From Bacteroides sp. (lineage in GTDB: Bacteria; Bacteroidota; Bacteroidia; Bacteroidales; Bacteroidaceae): DNA of 39,187 nt. Below are positions 10,439-19,066 of the stretch, piece after piece. Each line of letters starts with the position of its first letter. Positions within the stretch are counted from its first letter, which is position 1. Below the pieces are notes generated by a model. That model was not told the DNA's origin, did no database searches, and saw only the letters and a list, made by a program, of their open reading frames with translations. A program made the translations under genes and the position numbers. Location: assembly GCA_020861095.1 (NCBI GenBank), contig JAJBTC010000065.1, forward strand, positions 1 to 39,187, given 5' to 3'.

Positions 10439-13400
10439 TCAGAATTTTACATTTACACCAAAACTTACGGTACGGGTCACCGGATAGGTACCCAGGTCTA
10501 CTCCTGAGACATCTACTTCCGGGTCGAAACCGGAGTATCGGGTCAGGGTGAAGAGATTCTGACAGGAAACATACACACGTAATGTCTGCAGGTAGGCTCT
10601 CTGTGAGAGCGAACGGGGCAGGGTATATCCCAGTGTCAGGTTCTTGAGCCGGAGATAAGAGCCGTTCTCGATGAAGCGATCGGAGTGCCGGGTGTTCTGG
10701 TTGGGGTCGCTGTAGACCGCGCGGGGCACGGAATGGCTGGTTCCTTCGCCTGTCCACCGGTCAAGTACCTTCACCGTCTGGTTCTGTGGCACCGACATAC
10801 TTTCCTGCCAGATGCGGTTGGCGTTGTAGATATCGTTCCCGGCCACTCCCTGCAGAAAGATCTGCAGATCAAAGTCCTTGTAGGTGAAACTGTTGTTCAT
10901 GGAGAAGCTCCATTTCGGAGAGGGATTGCCGATGAACGTACGGTCGTCGGCATTGATTACCCCGTTGTTGTCCAGATCCAGGAACCGGATGTCGCCGGGC
11001 GCGGTACCTCCCGTCACCTGTGTGGCGTATTGGTCTACCTCCTGTTGGGTCTGGAAAATACCGTTGGTCACATATCCGTAGAAAGCTCCTACAGGCTTGC
11101 CCTCGGCGCTGACCCTGACTTTGGTCATGTTGATATCATCGCCTACGAAGAGAGCGATACCGTCGTTCATACGGATCACTTTGTTCTCGTTGTAAGAGAC
11201 ATTCAGATCGGTGTTCCACTCAAAAGCACCGGTGAAGTTGTGTGTAGACAGCGTCAGTTCTACTCCCTGGTTTCTCACTTTCCCGGCGTTGATGCTGGGT
11301 ACATCTATATCGGAATATCCCGTCGTGATGGGTACCGACATCGGGACCAGCATGTTGCTGGTGTTTTTCAGGTAAGCATCTAAGGTCAGATGGATCCGCT
11401 GGCGGAGGAGTGCCAGATCGATCCCCGCGTTGAATTGCCTGACTGTCTCCCATTTCACGGAAGGATTGGCCATCACCAGGGGATAGAGGGTGGAGACGGG
11501 TGTACCGTTGAAGACATATTGTCCTGTTTTCAGACGCGTATAATAGGCATAGTTGTCTATCCCGTCCTGGTTGCCGGTCTCCCCGTATCCTACTCTGACC
11601 TTGATATCGCTCACCCAATCGTTCGGCTTGTAAAATGCCTCTTCGGAGAGTCGCCATGCCAGAGAGAACGAAGGGAAGGTACCCCAGCGATTCTCTTTGG
11701 CGAAGCGGGAAGAGCCGTCGCGCCGTATGGTAGCCGTCAGCAGGTATGTATCGGCATAGTTGTACGTCAGACGTCCCATCAGGGAGAGGATGGCCCAGTC
11801 GTTGCGGGTTCCTCCGACCGTGGGATCGGTGAGACCGTTGGAGAGCTGATTGTTCGCGTCGCTGAGGAATCCCTGTACACTGGCGTTCATCCGGTTGTAC
11901 ACATTGTTCTGGGCACTGGAACCGATCATCACATTCAGGTGATGCTTGTCGCGGAAAGTGTCCATATAGGTCAAGGTATTGTCCCACAGGTAGGTGAAAC
12001 TCCTGTTAGACTCTTCGTAGCGATAGGATTGCGGCTGCGGAATGGGCTTCCAGTCGTACTGTGGATTGAAATTGTTCTTGTCCCAGAATTTGAAGTCGAT
12101 ACCTGCCAGTGATTTGAAGATGAATTTGCTCCACGGTCTGATCTCGGCATAGATATTGCCCAGAACGTTGTACCCTTTCGTCTGTTCTTTGTTCAGCGTG
12201 GCACTCCCGATGGGGTTACGGATGTCTCCGTACTGGTAGGCCGGTTCGCCCGGTCCGGAATAACTGCCGTCTTCTTCGTAGATCGGTTGGGTGGGCAGGG
12301 CCGCCATCGTTTCCCGGATGTTGTAGCCTCCTTGTTTCTTGACGTCGTGGCTCAGCGTAAGGGCATTGCCGAATTTCAGCCACGAACGCAGGCGCGATTC
12401 ACTGTTGAGCTGTATGGTGTAGCGTTTGTAGGAAGTATGTATGACAATGCCTTCCTGGTCCAGTACTCCTCCCGATACATAGTAGTTGCTTTTGTCGTTG
12501 CCATCGGAATAGGAAAGGGTATAATTCTTCATCCAGGCAGTGCGGAAAAGCGCGTCTAACCAGTCTGTGCCTTTTCCCCAGGAAGTAGGGTCGGCAAAGT
12601 CAGGTCTTTGCATCAGGTTCTCCGTTCCGGAATAGTTGGCGATCATCTTGTTGTGCAGGGAGGCAAACTGGCCCGCGTTAAGCATCTTCGGCATATCCGT
12701 AGCAGTCTGTACGCCCCAGTTGGCACTGAAAGAGATGCTACCGTCGCCGCTTTTCCCTTTGCGGGTGGTTACCAGTACCACACCGTTGGCTCCGCGCGAA
12801 CCGTATATCGCTGTGGCAGAGGCATCTTTAAGTACATCCACGCTTTCTACGTCTTCCATATTCAGGGCATTGATACCCAGGTCGGTCGGTACACCGTCTA
12901 TCACCAAGAGCGGTTCGCTGTTGTTGATGGTACTGATCCCGCGGATACGGAACGACACATTGTCGCCTGGTTTTCCGGAAGAGATCACCTGTACCCCGGC
13001 CGCGCGTCCCTGCAGGGCTTCTCCCATACTGGCCACGGGTTTGTCTTTCATCAGATCTCCCGATACGGAAGCTACGGCACCGGTGAGGTCTTTTTTTCTC
13101 ACGACACCGTATCCTACGACAACGACTTCGTCCAGCATCTCGGCGTTTTCTTTGAGAATGATCCGGATATCGGATTTTCCGGCTACGGCTATTTCCTCTG
13201 AGACATAGCCGATGAAGGAGACAATGATCACATTTTCCTCTTCTACATCCAGGGTGAAACGGCCGTCTATGTCGGTGATCGTGCCTGCGGCAGATCCTTT
13301 TACGGCAACGGACGCTCCGATGATACTTTCTCCTGTTTCGTCCAGGACGGTACCTGTGATCTTTTTGTTAGGCTGAGCCTGTAGGCCTGCACACAACATC

Positions 13401-13465
13401 AGGAAGGAAACCCACAGAGAGAGTCTGCTAAGGTGCATCCGTCTTTTTTTCTGATCTTTTTTCAT
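10439..13465 (-). CDS. SusC/RagA family TonB-dependent outer-membrane transporter
   Basis: A 1008-residue TonB-dependent transporter. After a signal peptide (cleavage near LQAQ, about residue 31) come a carboxypeptidase-D-like regulatory domain (about 34-115, KKITGTVLDETGE), the SusC box MLDEVVVVGYG, a plug domain (about 125-235) and a 22-strand beta barrel ending in phenylalanine (VNVKF). It imports oligosaccharides into the periplasm in partnership with SusD, which follows 4 bp downstream. It lacks an N-terminal signalling (STN) domain, so control by an anti-sigma/ECF pair is not suggested. The neighbouring HTH membrane regulator is the likelier control. A promoter-like box and an inverted repeat lie upstream. 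Confidence 0.96.
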   Translation of the reverse strand: MKKDQKKRRMHLSRLSLWVSFLMLCAGLQAQPNKKITGTVLDETGESIIGASVAVKGSAAGTITDIDGRFTLDVEEENVIIVSFIGYVSEEIAVAGKSDIRIILKENAEMLDEVVVVGYGVVRKKDLTGAVASVSGDLMKDKPVASMGEALQGRAAGVQVISSGKPGDNVSFRIRGISTINNSEPLLVIDGVPTDLGINALNMEDVESVDVLKDASATAIYGSRGANGVVLVTTRKGKSGDGSISFSANWGVQTATDMPKMLNAGQFASLHNKMIANYSGTENLMQRPDFADPTSWGKGTDWLDALFRTAWMKNYTLSYSDGNDKSNYYVSGGVLDQEGIVIHTSYKRYTIQLNSESRLRSWLKFGNALTLSHDVKKQGGYNIRETMAALPTQPIYEEDGSYSGPGEPAYQYGDIRNPIGSATLNKEQTKGYNVLGNIYAEIRPWSKFIFKSLAGIDFKFWDKNNFNPQYDWKPIPQPQSYRYEESNRSFTYLWDNTLTYMDTFRDKHHLNVMIGSSAQNNVYNRMNASVQGFLSDANNQLSNGLTDPTVGGTRNDWAILSLMGRLTYNYADTYLLTATIRRDGSSRFAKENRWGTFPSFSLAWRLSEEAFYKPNDWVSDIKVRVGYGETGNQDGIDNYAYYTRLKTGQYVFNGTPVSTLYPLVMANPSVKWETVRQFNAGIDLALLRQRIHLTLDAYLKNTSNMLVPMSVPITTGYSDIDVPSINAGKVRNQGVELTLSTHNFTGAFEWNTDLNVSYNENKVIRMNDGIALFVGDDINMTKVRVSAEGKPVGAFYGYVTNGIFQTQQEVDQYATQVTGGTAPGDIRFLDLDNNGVINADDRTFIGNPSPKWSFSMNNSFTYKDFDLQIFLQGVAGNDIYNANRIWQESMSVPQNQTVKVLDRWTGEGTSHSVPRAVYSDPNQNTRHSDRFIENGSYLRLKNLTLGYTLPRSLSQRAYLQTLRVYVSCQNLFTLTRYSGFDPEVDVSGVDLGTYPVTRTVSFGVNVKF

Positions 13466-13563
13466 GTTCTGTGTAATGGATTAAAGGGTTAACAGATTGT
13501 TTCCGGCCCTGACTCCATAGGATGCAGGCGTCGGACCGGAACAGGAGGATGGCCTCCGGTAGA

Positions 13564-13595
13564 CAAAAGTAAATGGGAAAGTCATTCACCGGAAA
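13564..13595 (-). promoter_or_regulatory. Putative susC promoter
   Basis: On the minus strand, TACTTTTG (13571-13564) matches the Bacteroidetes -7 consensus TAnnTTTG. A weaker TTTC at 13595-13592 lies about 20 bp further upstream, where the -33 TTTG box is expected. The leader to the susC ATG would be about 90 nt. It includes a hairpin with ACCGGA and TCCGGT arms at 13535-13560. The call is by consensus match only. Confidence 0.45.
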
Positions 13596-13627
13596 TCCGC
13601 ATCGACGGAATATAGAGGGGTGAATGA
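13582..13627. promoter_or_regulatory. Inverted repeat upstream of susC, candidate regulator site
   Basis: TCATTCACC (13582-13590) and GGTGAATGA (13619-13627) are perfect 9-bp inverted copies separated by 28 bp. One arm overlaps the spacer of the putative susC promoter and the other lies just upstream. Arm centres are 37 bp apart, about three and a half helical turns. The place suits binding by the adjacent HTH regulator, but binding is inferred. Confidence 0.4.
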
Positions 13628-13696
13628 TGAAATGATAGTGTATATGAGTTAGTTAAGTAATTTAGTCGGGATAGAAAATATAGATGCAGTATCCGG

Positions 13697-15367
13697 TCAA
13701 TCCTTACGGATCATCCCTATTTTCATGACCATATTCTCAAATTGTTCGCGAGGTACGGCGGCTTTGTTGCGTACCCGGGTCCGGTAGCTATAGATCGTAT
13801 TGGCGGAATAGTGCAGGAAATTGGCGATCCGCGAACTGTCTGTGATGCCAAGTCGGATCAGAGCAAAGATACGGAGTTCTACATTGAGTAGTTCGTTGGA
13901 TTTCAATACAAATTTTTCTTCTTCCTGCAGCAGGGAGTTGAATTCTTCCACAAAGTTGGGGTAGAGGTGCAGGAAAATATTGTCAAAATTGTCGTAGAGC
14001 TCTTTCAGTTCGTGATCGATCATCTGCCGGGAACGGAGGATCTTGTGCAGTTCGTCGAATTTCTTCTCTATGGCCTTTTTGTGCAGGGTATTCTGGTATT
14101 TCTCCAGTTTGTCTATATAGGTCGAGCACAGGTCGAGGAAGTGGCCGATGTATGCCTCTTTGATCTGATTGGCTTCCGAGAGTTCGGTGTTGACCTCGGA
14201 TAGTTTCCGGTTTGCCTGATTGAGCTGGTCTACCGTAGATTGCAAGTCGTGATTAAGTATACTCAGATTGTCATTGGCACGGAAGAGTTCCGTACGGATG
14301 CGGGCCATTCGCTTCATCTGCCTGTATACATAGATCACTGCTGCTATCAGGAATGCCGAAAGGATACTCACTAAGATCAGGAAAAACAGAAGATCGCTCT
14401 TTTGCTTGTCTACCTTTTCCTGATAGGCGGTCTGGATAATAGGAAATATCTGGGATACTTCGTAGGTACGGAAACGGGCATTGCAGAACATCGCGTCTTC
14501 CATCGATGATTTGATGCATTCATACGCTTTATCTACCTCGCCGGTCTCATACAATACAGAAGCAAGGGCCTGCATGGCGGCGTTCTCTTTGATGGCGTTT
14601 TTAATATCGCAGATCGCCGAAAGAGCATAATAGTGCTTTTGCAGGCGGATATTCCCCTCTTTTTTGTAGGTGTTTGCCAACGCATACGCTACTACTGCTT
14701 TTTCGTGTGTATCTTCGGAGAGATTTTCAAGGATGGGTTGCAGCACCTCTCTGGCTTCTTTCAGCTGATAGGCTTCTTCCAGTTTTTCCGCGTAGACGAT
14801 CTTGTAGTGATTGGATGCCGGGGCCAGTACCTGTAGCAAAGAGTCCCGGTAGAGGTCACTGGTTTCCGTATATACATAAGTATGGGGATTGGTGTAGGAA
14901 TAATGGTTGTACAGCAATTTGTAGCCATTGTAGTATTTGACCTTCAACTCTACGGGTAGTTGCGCGGCATGGATCGTTCGGAGTATTTCCAGGGATTCTA
15001 TATACATTCCTGCCACGATGTAGAGTGCTGCCAGGTCCAGTCTGGATTCATAGATACGGTAGGTATCATTCAGTTGCAGGGCAATCCGTGTATTTTCCCG
15101 GATATAGTGTATAGCCGAGTCGGACAGATAGGTCTTGTATTCGTCCTGAAGCCGGAGATGAATATCATAGCGCTGTTCCGGACTGATATGGGGAGTTTCC
15201 AGCATATGTTTGATCTCACCGATCTTCCGGTTCTTTTCGGCCATATAGGTCTCTTTGTTCTCTATGAAGGTATACAGAGATCTCAACAGCGTGTCCTGTG
15301 ACATACGGGCATACGAGGTTTCACCGCAGATAAACAGTGTCAGGAGTAGGGTGATGTGTTTTGTCAT
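13697..15367 (-). CDS. SusR-like membrane-bound TPR/HTH transcriptional regulator
   Basis: A 556-residue protein when started at the second Met (MTKHITLL). The longer start at 15388 falls inside the -7 box at 15386-15393, so the shorter one is preferred. Order: signal peptide (about 1-20), periplasmic TPR-like helical repeats (about 25-320), one membrane segment (about 326-348, FFLILVSILSAFLIAAVIYV), a long coiled coil (about 355-450), then a C-terminal LuxR-like helix-turn-helix (about 495-540, SSRIANFLHYSANTIYSYRT). This layout corresponds to DUF6377-type regulators such as SusR-class PUL activators. It probably senses a sugar in the periplasm and activates the divergent-free, same-strand susC operon. 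It lies 231 bp upstream of susC. Confidence 0.82.
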   Translation of the reverse strand: MTKHITLLLTLFICGETSYARMSQDTLLRSLYTFIENKETYMAEKNRKIGEIKHMLETPHISPEQRYDIHLRLQDEYKTYLSDSAIHYIRENTRIALQLNDTYRIYESRLDLAALYIVAGMYIESLEILRTIHAAQLPVELKVKYYNGYKLLYNHYSYTNPHTYVYTETSDLYRDSLLQVLAPASNHYKIVYAEKLEEAYQLKEAREVLQPILENLSEDTHEKAVVAYALANTYKKEGNIRLQKHYYALSAICDIKNAIKENAAMQALASVLYETGEVDKAYECIKSSMEDAMFCNARFRTYEVSQIFPIIQTAYQEKVDKQKSDLLFFLILVSILSAFLIAAVIYVYRQMKRMARIRTELFRANDNLSILNHDLQSTVDQLNQANRKLSEVNTELSEANQIKEAYIGHFLDLCSTYIDKLEKYQNTLHKKAIEKKFDELHKILRSRQMIDHELKELYDNFDNIFLHLYPNFVEEFNSLLQEEEKFVLKSNELLNVELRIFALIRLGITDSSRIANFLHYSANTIYSYRTRVRNKAAVPREQFENMVMKIGMIRKD

Positions 15368-15385
15368 ATATGTAGGGTATATATA

Positions 15386-15393
15386 CAAAGATA
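15386..15393 (-). promoter_or_regulatory. -7 box of the PUL regulator gene
   Basis: On the minus strand TATCTTTG matches TAnnTTTG exactly. Transcription would start near 15379, leaving a leader of about 12 nt before the ATG at 15367. No clear -33 TTTG was seen, only an AT-rich TTTAT at 15421-15417. The site decides the choice of start codon for the regulator. Confidence 0.45.
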
Positions 15394-15439
15394 TTAAAAT
15401 TGGAGTATTATCCGGTATAAATAGAGAGCAGATAAATAG

Positions 15440-15486
15440 AAAAGCACTTTTTTTAACTCTCTCTGAGAGCTAAAAAAAGTGCTTTT
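15440..15486 (-). terminator. Intrinsic terminator after the TPR-protein gene
   Basis: AAAAGCACTTTTTTTA (15440-15455) pairs with TAAAAAAAGTGCTTTT (15471-15486) around a loop that itself contains a CTCTC/GAGAG pairing. It lies just past the stop codon of the TPR protein (15505). The long A/T arms make it potentially bidirectional, but only the minus-strand gene ends here. Confidence 0.8.
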
Positions 15487-15504
15487 GATGATGAAGGAGA
15501 TTGG

Positions 15505-17694
15505 TTACAGCAGATCCAGCATCAGCGGGATGTCGTCTTTCCTTATCCCTTGCTCCAGCAGGATGGGCTGGTCTTTGTAGAATAGTTCCAGGAATTGCTC
15601 CTTATCCATTCCGGACAGGATCGCTTTGGAGTACATATCGATCGCTTTTTCTGTTTCTCCCATACTCCACTGGATATGCCCTGCGTTGAGATAGTCCACT
15701 GCGGTCGGATGCGCGGCAATCACCTTGTTGTAATATTTGAGTGCCTGCTGGTGCTTGCCACTCACAAACGAACACCAGCCGATGGCCCGCCATGCTTTGA
15801 GGCTTTCCGGTTCCAGGAAGTCGAGTTTGAAGAAGTAGTTGAGTGCCTCTTCGTCCCGGCCCAGTTCCGTCAGGCAACTACCGATACAATAGAGCACCTG
15901 TGTGTTTTCCAGCTGAACCTCCTCTACTTTCCGGTAATAGAAGAGGGCCTTTTCGAAGTCCCGTGAAAGGCGATAGCAGGTAGCCAGGTGCCGGTTGGTC
16001 CAGACGTGGTCCGGTTTCAGCATATCGGCTTTGAGATAGGCGGCAATGGCCTGATCGTATTTTTTCTCTTTTTGCAGCGAATAGCCCCGCTTCTGATAGA
16101 TCTCCGCATTGCCCGGTGACACAGAGAGGATATCTGCGTACAGTGCCGCTGCTTCAGCGTAGTGCTTCTTACGGAAGTGGAATCCGGCAATGGCTTCCAG
16201 CCGTTCGGGCTGGAAGAGAAAACTGCGCAACACCGGATTGCGGTGGAGCCATAGTTTTTCTGCAAAGACATTGCGGAACTCCCGCTTGCGTACATTCAGT
16301 TTATAGAAGCGATAGAGGTCGTGAATGTACTGGTTGCTTATCACCTCCGGCCGGCCGGAGAATGCACGGAGAGCTCCCGCTTTCTGTTCTTCGTTCAGTT
16401 CGCCCATTTGTTGCTCGGTCAGCTGGCTCATCATCATCTCCCGTTGCGATTCGGGCAATTGCATGACGGTAAAACACAGCGAGTATTTGTCGCTGTCGCA
16501 GAAAAATCCCGATTGCAGGATCAGGTCGATGATGTTGTGCGGCTGATCCGGTTGCTGGCGGAATTGTTTCACTACTGAAGAGTGCTGTTTGTCGAAGGGA
16601 TAGAACCAGTTGTTGAGTTCCCGGAAAAACGGATAACTCTTCAGGTGCGCGAATGTGCTCATATACACGTCTGCCCCTTCCTGTTGCAGTTCGGTGATCT
16701 CCTTTATCTTATCGCTCAATCCGGCTTTTTCGATCGCTTCGGCCCAATCGGGATTGTGATCCTCTTTGTCTTCATCACTCTCTTCGCCTCCGAATTTGGA
16801 AGAGCGCAGCTGTGAGACGTTACGCATCATCTCCGGAATGATCTCTTCACGCATCTTGCGGTCGATCTTCTCGGTCTCCTGGCTCAGGAGCAATTGGATA
16901 TAGATACGGTTCAGCTCTTTGGCAAAAGAGGGATTCTCCGCCAGTAGATGGAGGCGACCTGCAAACTCCGGATAGAGCAGCAGACGACTTCCATAGATAT
17001 GGCAGATAAGTACAAATCCGACCAATGCCCGTTGGTTAAGCCGTACGTTATCGTGGAGCAAGGCATCGATCAGCCACATAAGTTTGCGCATATCCAGGCA
17101 TTGCATCAGGCTGAGTGTAACCGCACTGGTAAAGAGACACTGGTCCGATACGGAGATCAGATCCGAATGGAGCAGGTCCTGTGCGTCTGTTTCGTCTTTG
17201 CTGCTCCAGGAGGTATTGGTCCATACGGTCAGGAACAGACTTTTCAGTGACTCCTCGTGTTGCCTGAGCAGAGGTTCGGTATCCTGATGCAACAGGTCTT
17301 TCAGAGCGATCTCTTCGGTGAATGTTTCCAGGGTCTGCAACAGGTTTTGCAGATCCTGAGGGCGTGTATCCGCGGTATGATGTGCCCGGCACAGGTGATA
17401 ATACTGTGTGGAGACCTGATCGAGCAGCGTAATCCGTGCCCGGTCCGCAATTTCCCAGGTATCTGTCAGGATCTTGTCATAGAGTTTTTTACGTTCGGGA
17501 TCGGCCATGCCCTGCCGCATGTATTGCAGCATATAGGTATAGGAAGTCTGTATCCCTTCGAAGCGGGTACGGAGCTCCCAGTCCGGACATTGCCAGAGAT
17601 AGGGCTCCAGTTGTGTCAGGGCTTCCCGCAATCGTTTTTGTTCGATAAACCGGGTGATATGTTGATGTTGTTCATTGATCTGTATTTCGTTCAT
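15505..17694 (-). CDS. Large cytoplasmic tetratricopeptide-repeat protein
   Basis: A 729-residue protein without signal peptide or membrane segment. The N-terminal two thirds are helical and not recognised as a named domain. The C-terminal part (about 510-700) has several clear TPR units, for example HYAEAAALYADIL, KYDQAIAAYLKADML, DFEKALFYYRKVEEV and KHQQALKYYNKVI, each with the usual small/aromatic pattern. An acidic, charged linker occurs near residue 300 (EESDEDKEDH). Proteins of this build are common in Bacteroidetes and act as protein-interaction scaffolds, but the specific role is unknown. The gene starts 12 bp after the DUF418 gene and is probably co-transcribed with it, ending at the terminator at 15440-15486. 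Confidence 0.75.
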   Translation of the reverse strand: MNEIQINEQHQHITRFIEQKRLREALTQLEPYLWQCPDWELRTRFEGIQTSYTYMLQYMRQGMADPERKKLYDKILTDTWEIADRARITLLDQVSTQYYHLCRAHHTADTRPQDLQNLLQTLETFTEEIALKDLLHQDTEPLLRQHEESLKSLFLTVWTNTSWSSKDETDAQDLLHSDLISVSDQCLFTSAVTLSLMQCLDMRKLMWLIDALLHDNVRLNQRALVGFVLICHIYGSRLLLYPEFAGRLHLLAENPSFAKELNRIYIQLLLSQETEKIDRKMREEIIPEMMRNVSQLRSSKFGGEESDEDKEDHNPDWAEAIEKAGLSDKIKEITELQQEGADVYMSTFAHLKSYPFFRELNNWFYPFDKQHSSVVKQFRQQPDQPHNIIDLILQSGFFCDSDKYSLCFTVMQLPESQREMMMSQLTEQQMGELNEEQKAGALRAFSGRPEVISNQYIHDLYRFYKLNVRKREFRNVFAEKLWLHRNPVLRSFLFQPERLEAIAGFHFRKKHYAEAAALYADILSVSPGNAEIYQKRGYSLQKEKKYDQAIAAYLKADMLKPDHVWTNRHLATCYRLSRDFEKALFYYRKVEEVQLENTQVLYCIGSCLTELGRDEEALNYFFKLDFLEPESLKAWRAIGWCSFVSGKHQQALKYYNKVIAAHPTAVDYLNAGHIQWSMGETEKAIDMYSKAILSGMDKEQFLELFYKDQPILLEQGIRKDDIPLMLDLL

Positions 17695-17706
17695 ACTGTA
17701 CAGTTT

Positions 17707-18885
17707 TTATTTTTTGGAATTGATCCAGGTCAGGCGCTTCCACAATCCTTCGAAAGGACCCTGCTTGTGGGTTCTGAGCCACCAGGAGGAGAACGCCATC
17801 TGAAGAAGTACAAAAACAATGCCAAAAATAAAACTGTATGTGATGCCCAGATAACGTCCCAGCTCGAATCCCCAATGGTAGAAAAGAAGCGATCCGATAA
17901 CGGACTGACCGATGTAGTGGGTCAGGCTCATCCTGCCATAAGAAGTAAACGGCATGAACAGGCTTTTGTTCTTGCTACGGTAGAAGGTGAGCAACAACCC
18001 GATGACAAGTATCAGCATGAAACTGAGGTTCTTCAGCGAGCCAACGATCACATTCAGAGGTGCCAGGATGGCTCCCCGCTGGATGTATTCGGGCATCACG
18101 TTGTACAGCGCGTAGAGGGGGAAGAAACTAATCAGTGCCCAGCCCAGGACCTTGAGCCAGAGTTGTTCGTTCTTTTCATTGTAGAGGAACAGACCGCGTC
18201 GACCTACCAGCATACCGAACAGGAACAGAGCCATGGTCTGCAACAGCCGACCGTGTTCCAGCGCGTAGCTGAAGTTGGCCAGTTGTCCTTCCCAGAGGTT
18301 CATTTTCACGGTCTGCAGGAAGTTACCGGTTTTCTGTACCTCGAACGCAATGCCGAAATAGTAGTTGGTCAGACTATTACCTACCTGATATTCCGGGTTC
18401 ACCAAGGCGTAGATCAGTTTGCCCCAATCCATCGGTTGCAGGATAAGTAGGGTGGCTATGATCCCTACGGTTCGGTCGGACAGGCGGCAGCAGAGCGGCA
18501 ATATCAGTCCCAGGATCGCATACATTGTCAGGATCTCCCCGGTGAAGAACATGGCGTTGACCTGTCCGATGAGCAACAACAGGAAGAGCCGCCAGATGAA
18601 GCGCAGACGGAAATCATTGCCGCGACGTTGCTGGTTGTTGTCCTGGATGTAGAAGCTGAATCCGAAAAGCAAGGCAAACACTGCGTATGCCTTTCCTCCG
18701 AAGGTGAAGAAGAGACCGTCCCAGATGGCTTTGTCTGTGAATTCCATCCATGGGAAGGGTACGGTTTCGGGAAAAGAGTAGAAATTGAAATGTTCGATGC
18801 TGTGCAGGATGATGATGCCCATTACGGCCAGTCCTCTCAATACATCTGCTACGTCTACACGTGGATTACTTAAAGGGTGTGTCAT
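17707..18885 (-). CDS. DUF418 family inner-membrane protein
   Basis: A 392-residue polytopic membrane protein. The N-terminus has the family pattern RVDVADVLRGLAVMGIIILHS and about ten hydrophobic segments follow. The C-terminal half holds the DUF418 region with SYGRMSLTHYIGQSVIGSLLF and the ending LWKRLTW. DUF418 proteins (YeiB-like) are related to membrane acyltransferases, but their activity is not established. The gene is upstream of, and 12 bp from, the TPR-protein gene. A heptad inverted-repeat element lies directly before its start codon. Confidence 0.85.
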   Translation of the reverse strand: MTHPLSNPRVDVADVLRGLAVMGIIILHSIEHFNFYSFPETVPFPWMEFTDKAIWDGLFFTFGGKAYAVFALLFGFSFYIQDNNQQRRGNDFRLRFIWRLFLLLLIGQVNAMFFTGEILTMYAILGLILPLCCRLSDRTVGIIATLLILQPMDWGKLIYALVNPEYQVGNSLTNYYFGIAFEVQKTGNFLQTVKMNLWEGQLANFSYALEHGRLLQTMALFLFGMLVGRRGLFLYNEKNEQLWLKVLGWALISFFPLYALYNVMPEYIQRGAILAPLNVIVGSLKNLSFMLILVIGLLLTFYRSKNKSLFMPFTSYGRMSLTHYIGQSVIGSLLFYHWGFELGRYLGITYSFIFGIVFVLLQMAFSSWWLRTHKQGPFEGLWKRLTWINSKK

Positions 18886-18888
18886 GAT

Positions 18889-19064
18889 ATTTACGATTTA
18901 CGGATTTACGATTTACGATTGGAGAAAACTAAATATTTACGATTTATGATTTACAGATTTACGATAGATAGTGCTGAATGCAGGTAACATCATCCATTTA
19001 AATTGGGATAAAATACTTAATAAAGTGATTTCAATCGTAAATCGTAAATCTGTAAATCGTAAAT
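18889..19064. repeat. ATTTACG-heptad inverted-repeat element, copy 1
   Basis: A 33-bp arm (18889-18921) built of ATTTACG heptads and ending in ACGATTG is mirrored by 19032-19064 with one mismatch. The inner 19 bp (18903-18921 and 19032-19050) are perfect. A third, degenerate heptad run lies at 18931-18966. The element fills almost the whole gap between the porin gene end and the DUF418 gene start. A related element sits at 26741-26940. No protein is encoded. Confidence 0.7.
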
Positions 19065-19066
19065 TT

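Noticed and set aside
12608..13201. Overlapping plus-strand open frames antisense to susC
   Set aside because: Both are shadows of the susC plug and regulatory domain region.
13535..13560. Riboswitch in the susC leader
   Set aside because: Only a short hairpin is visible and no known aptamer core was recognised.
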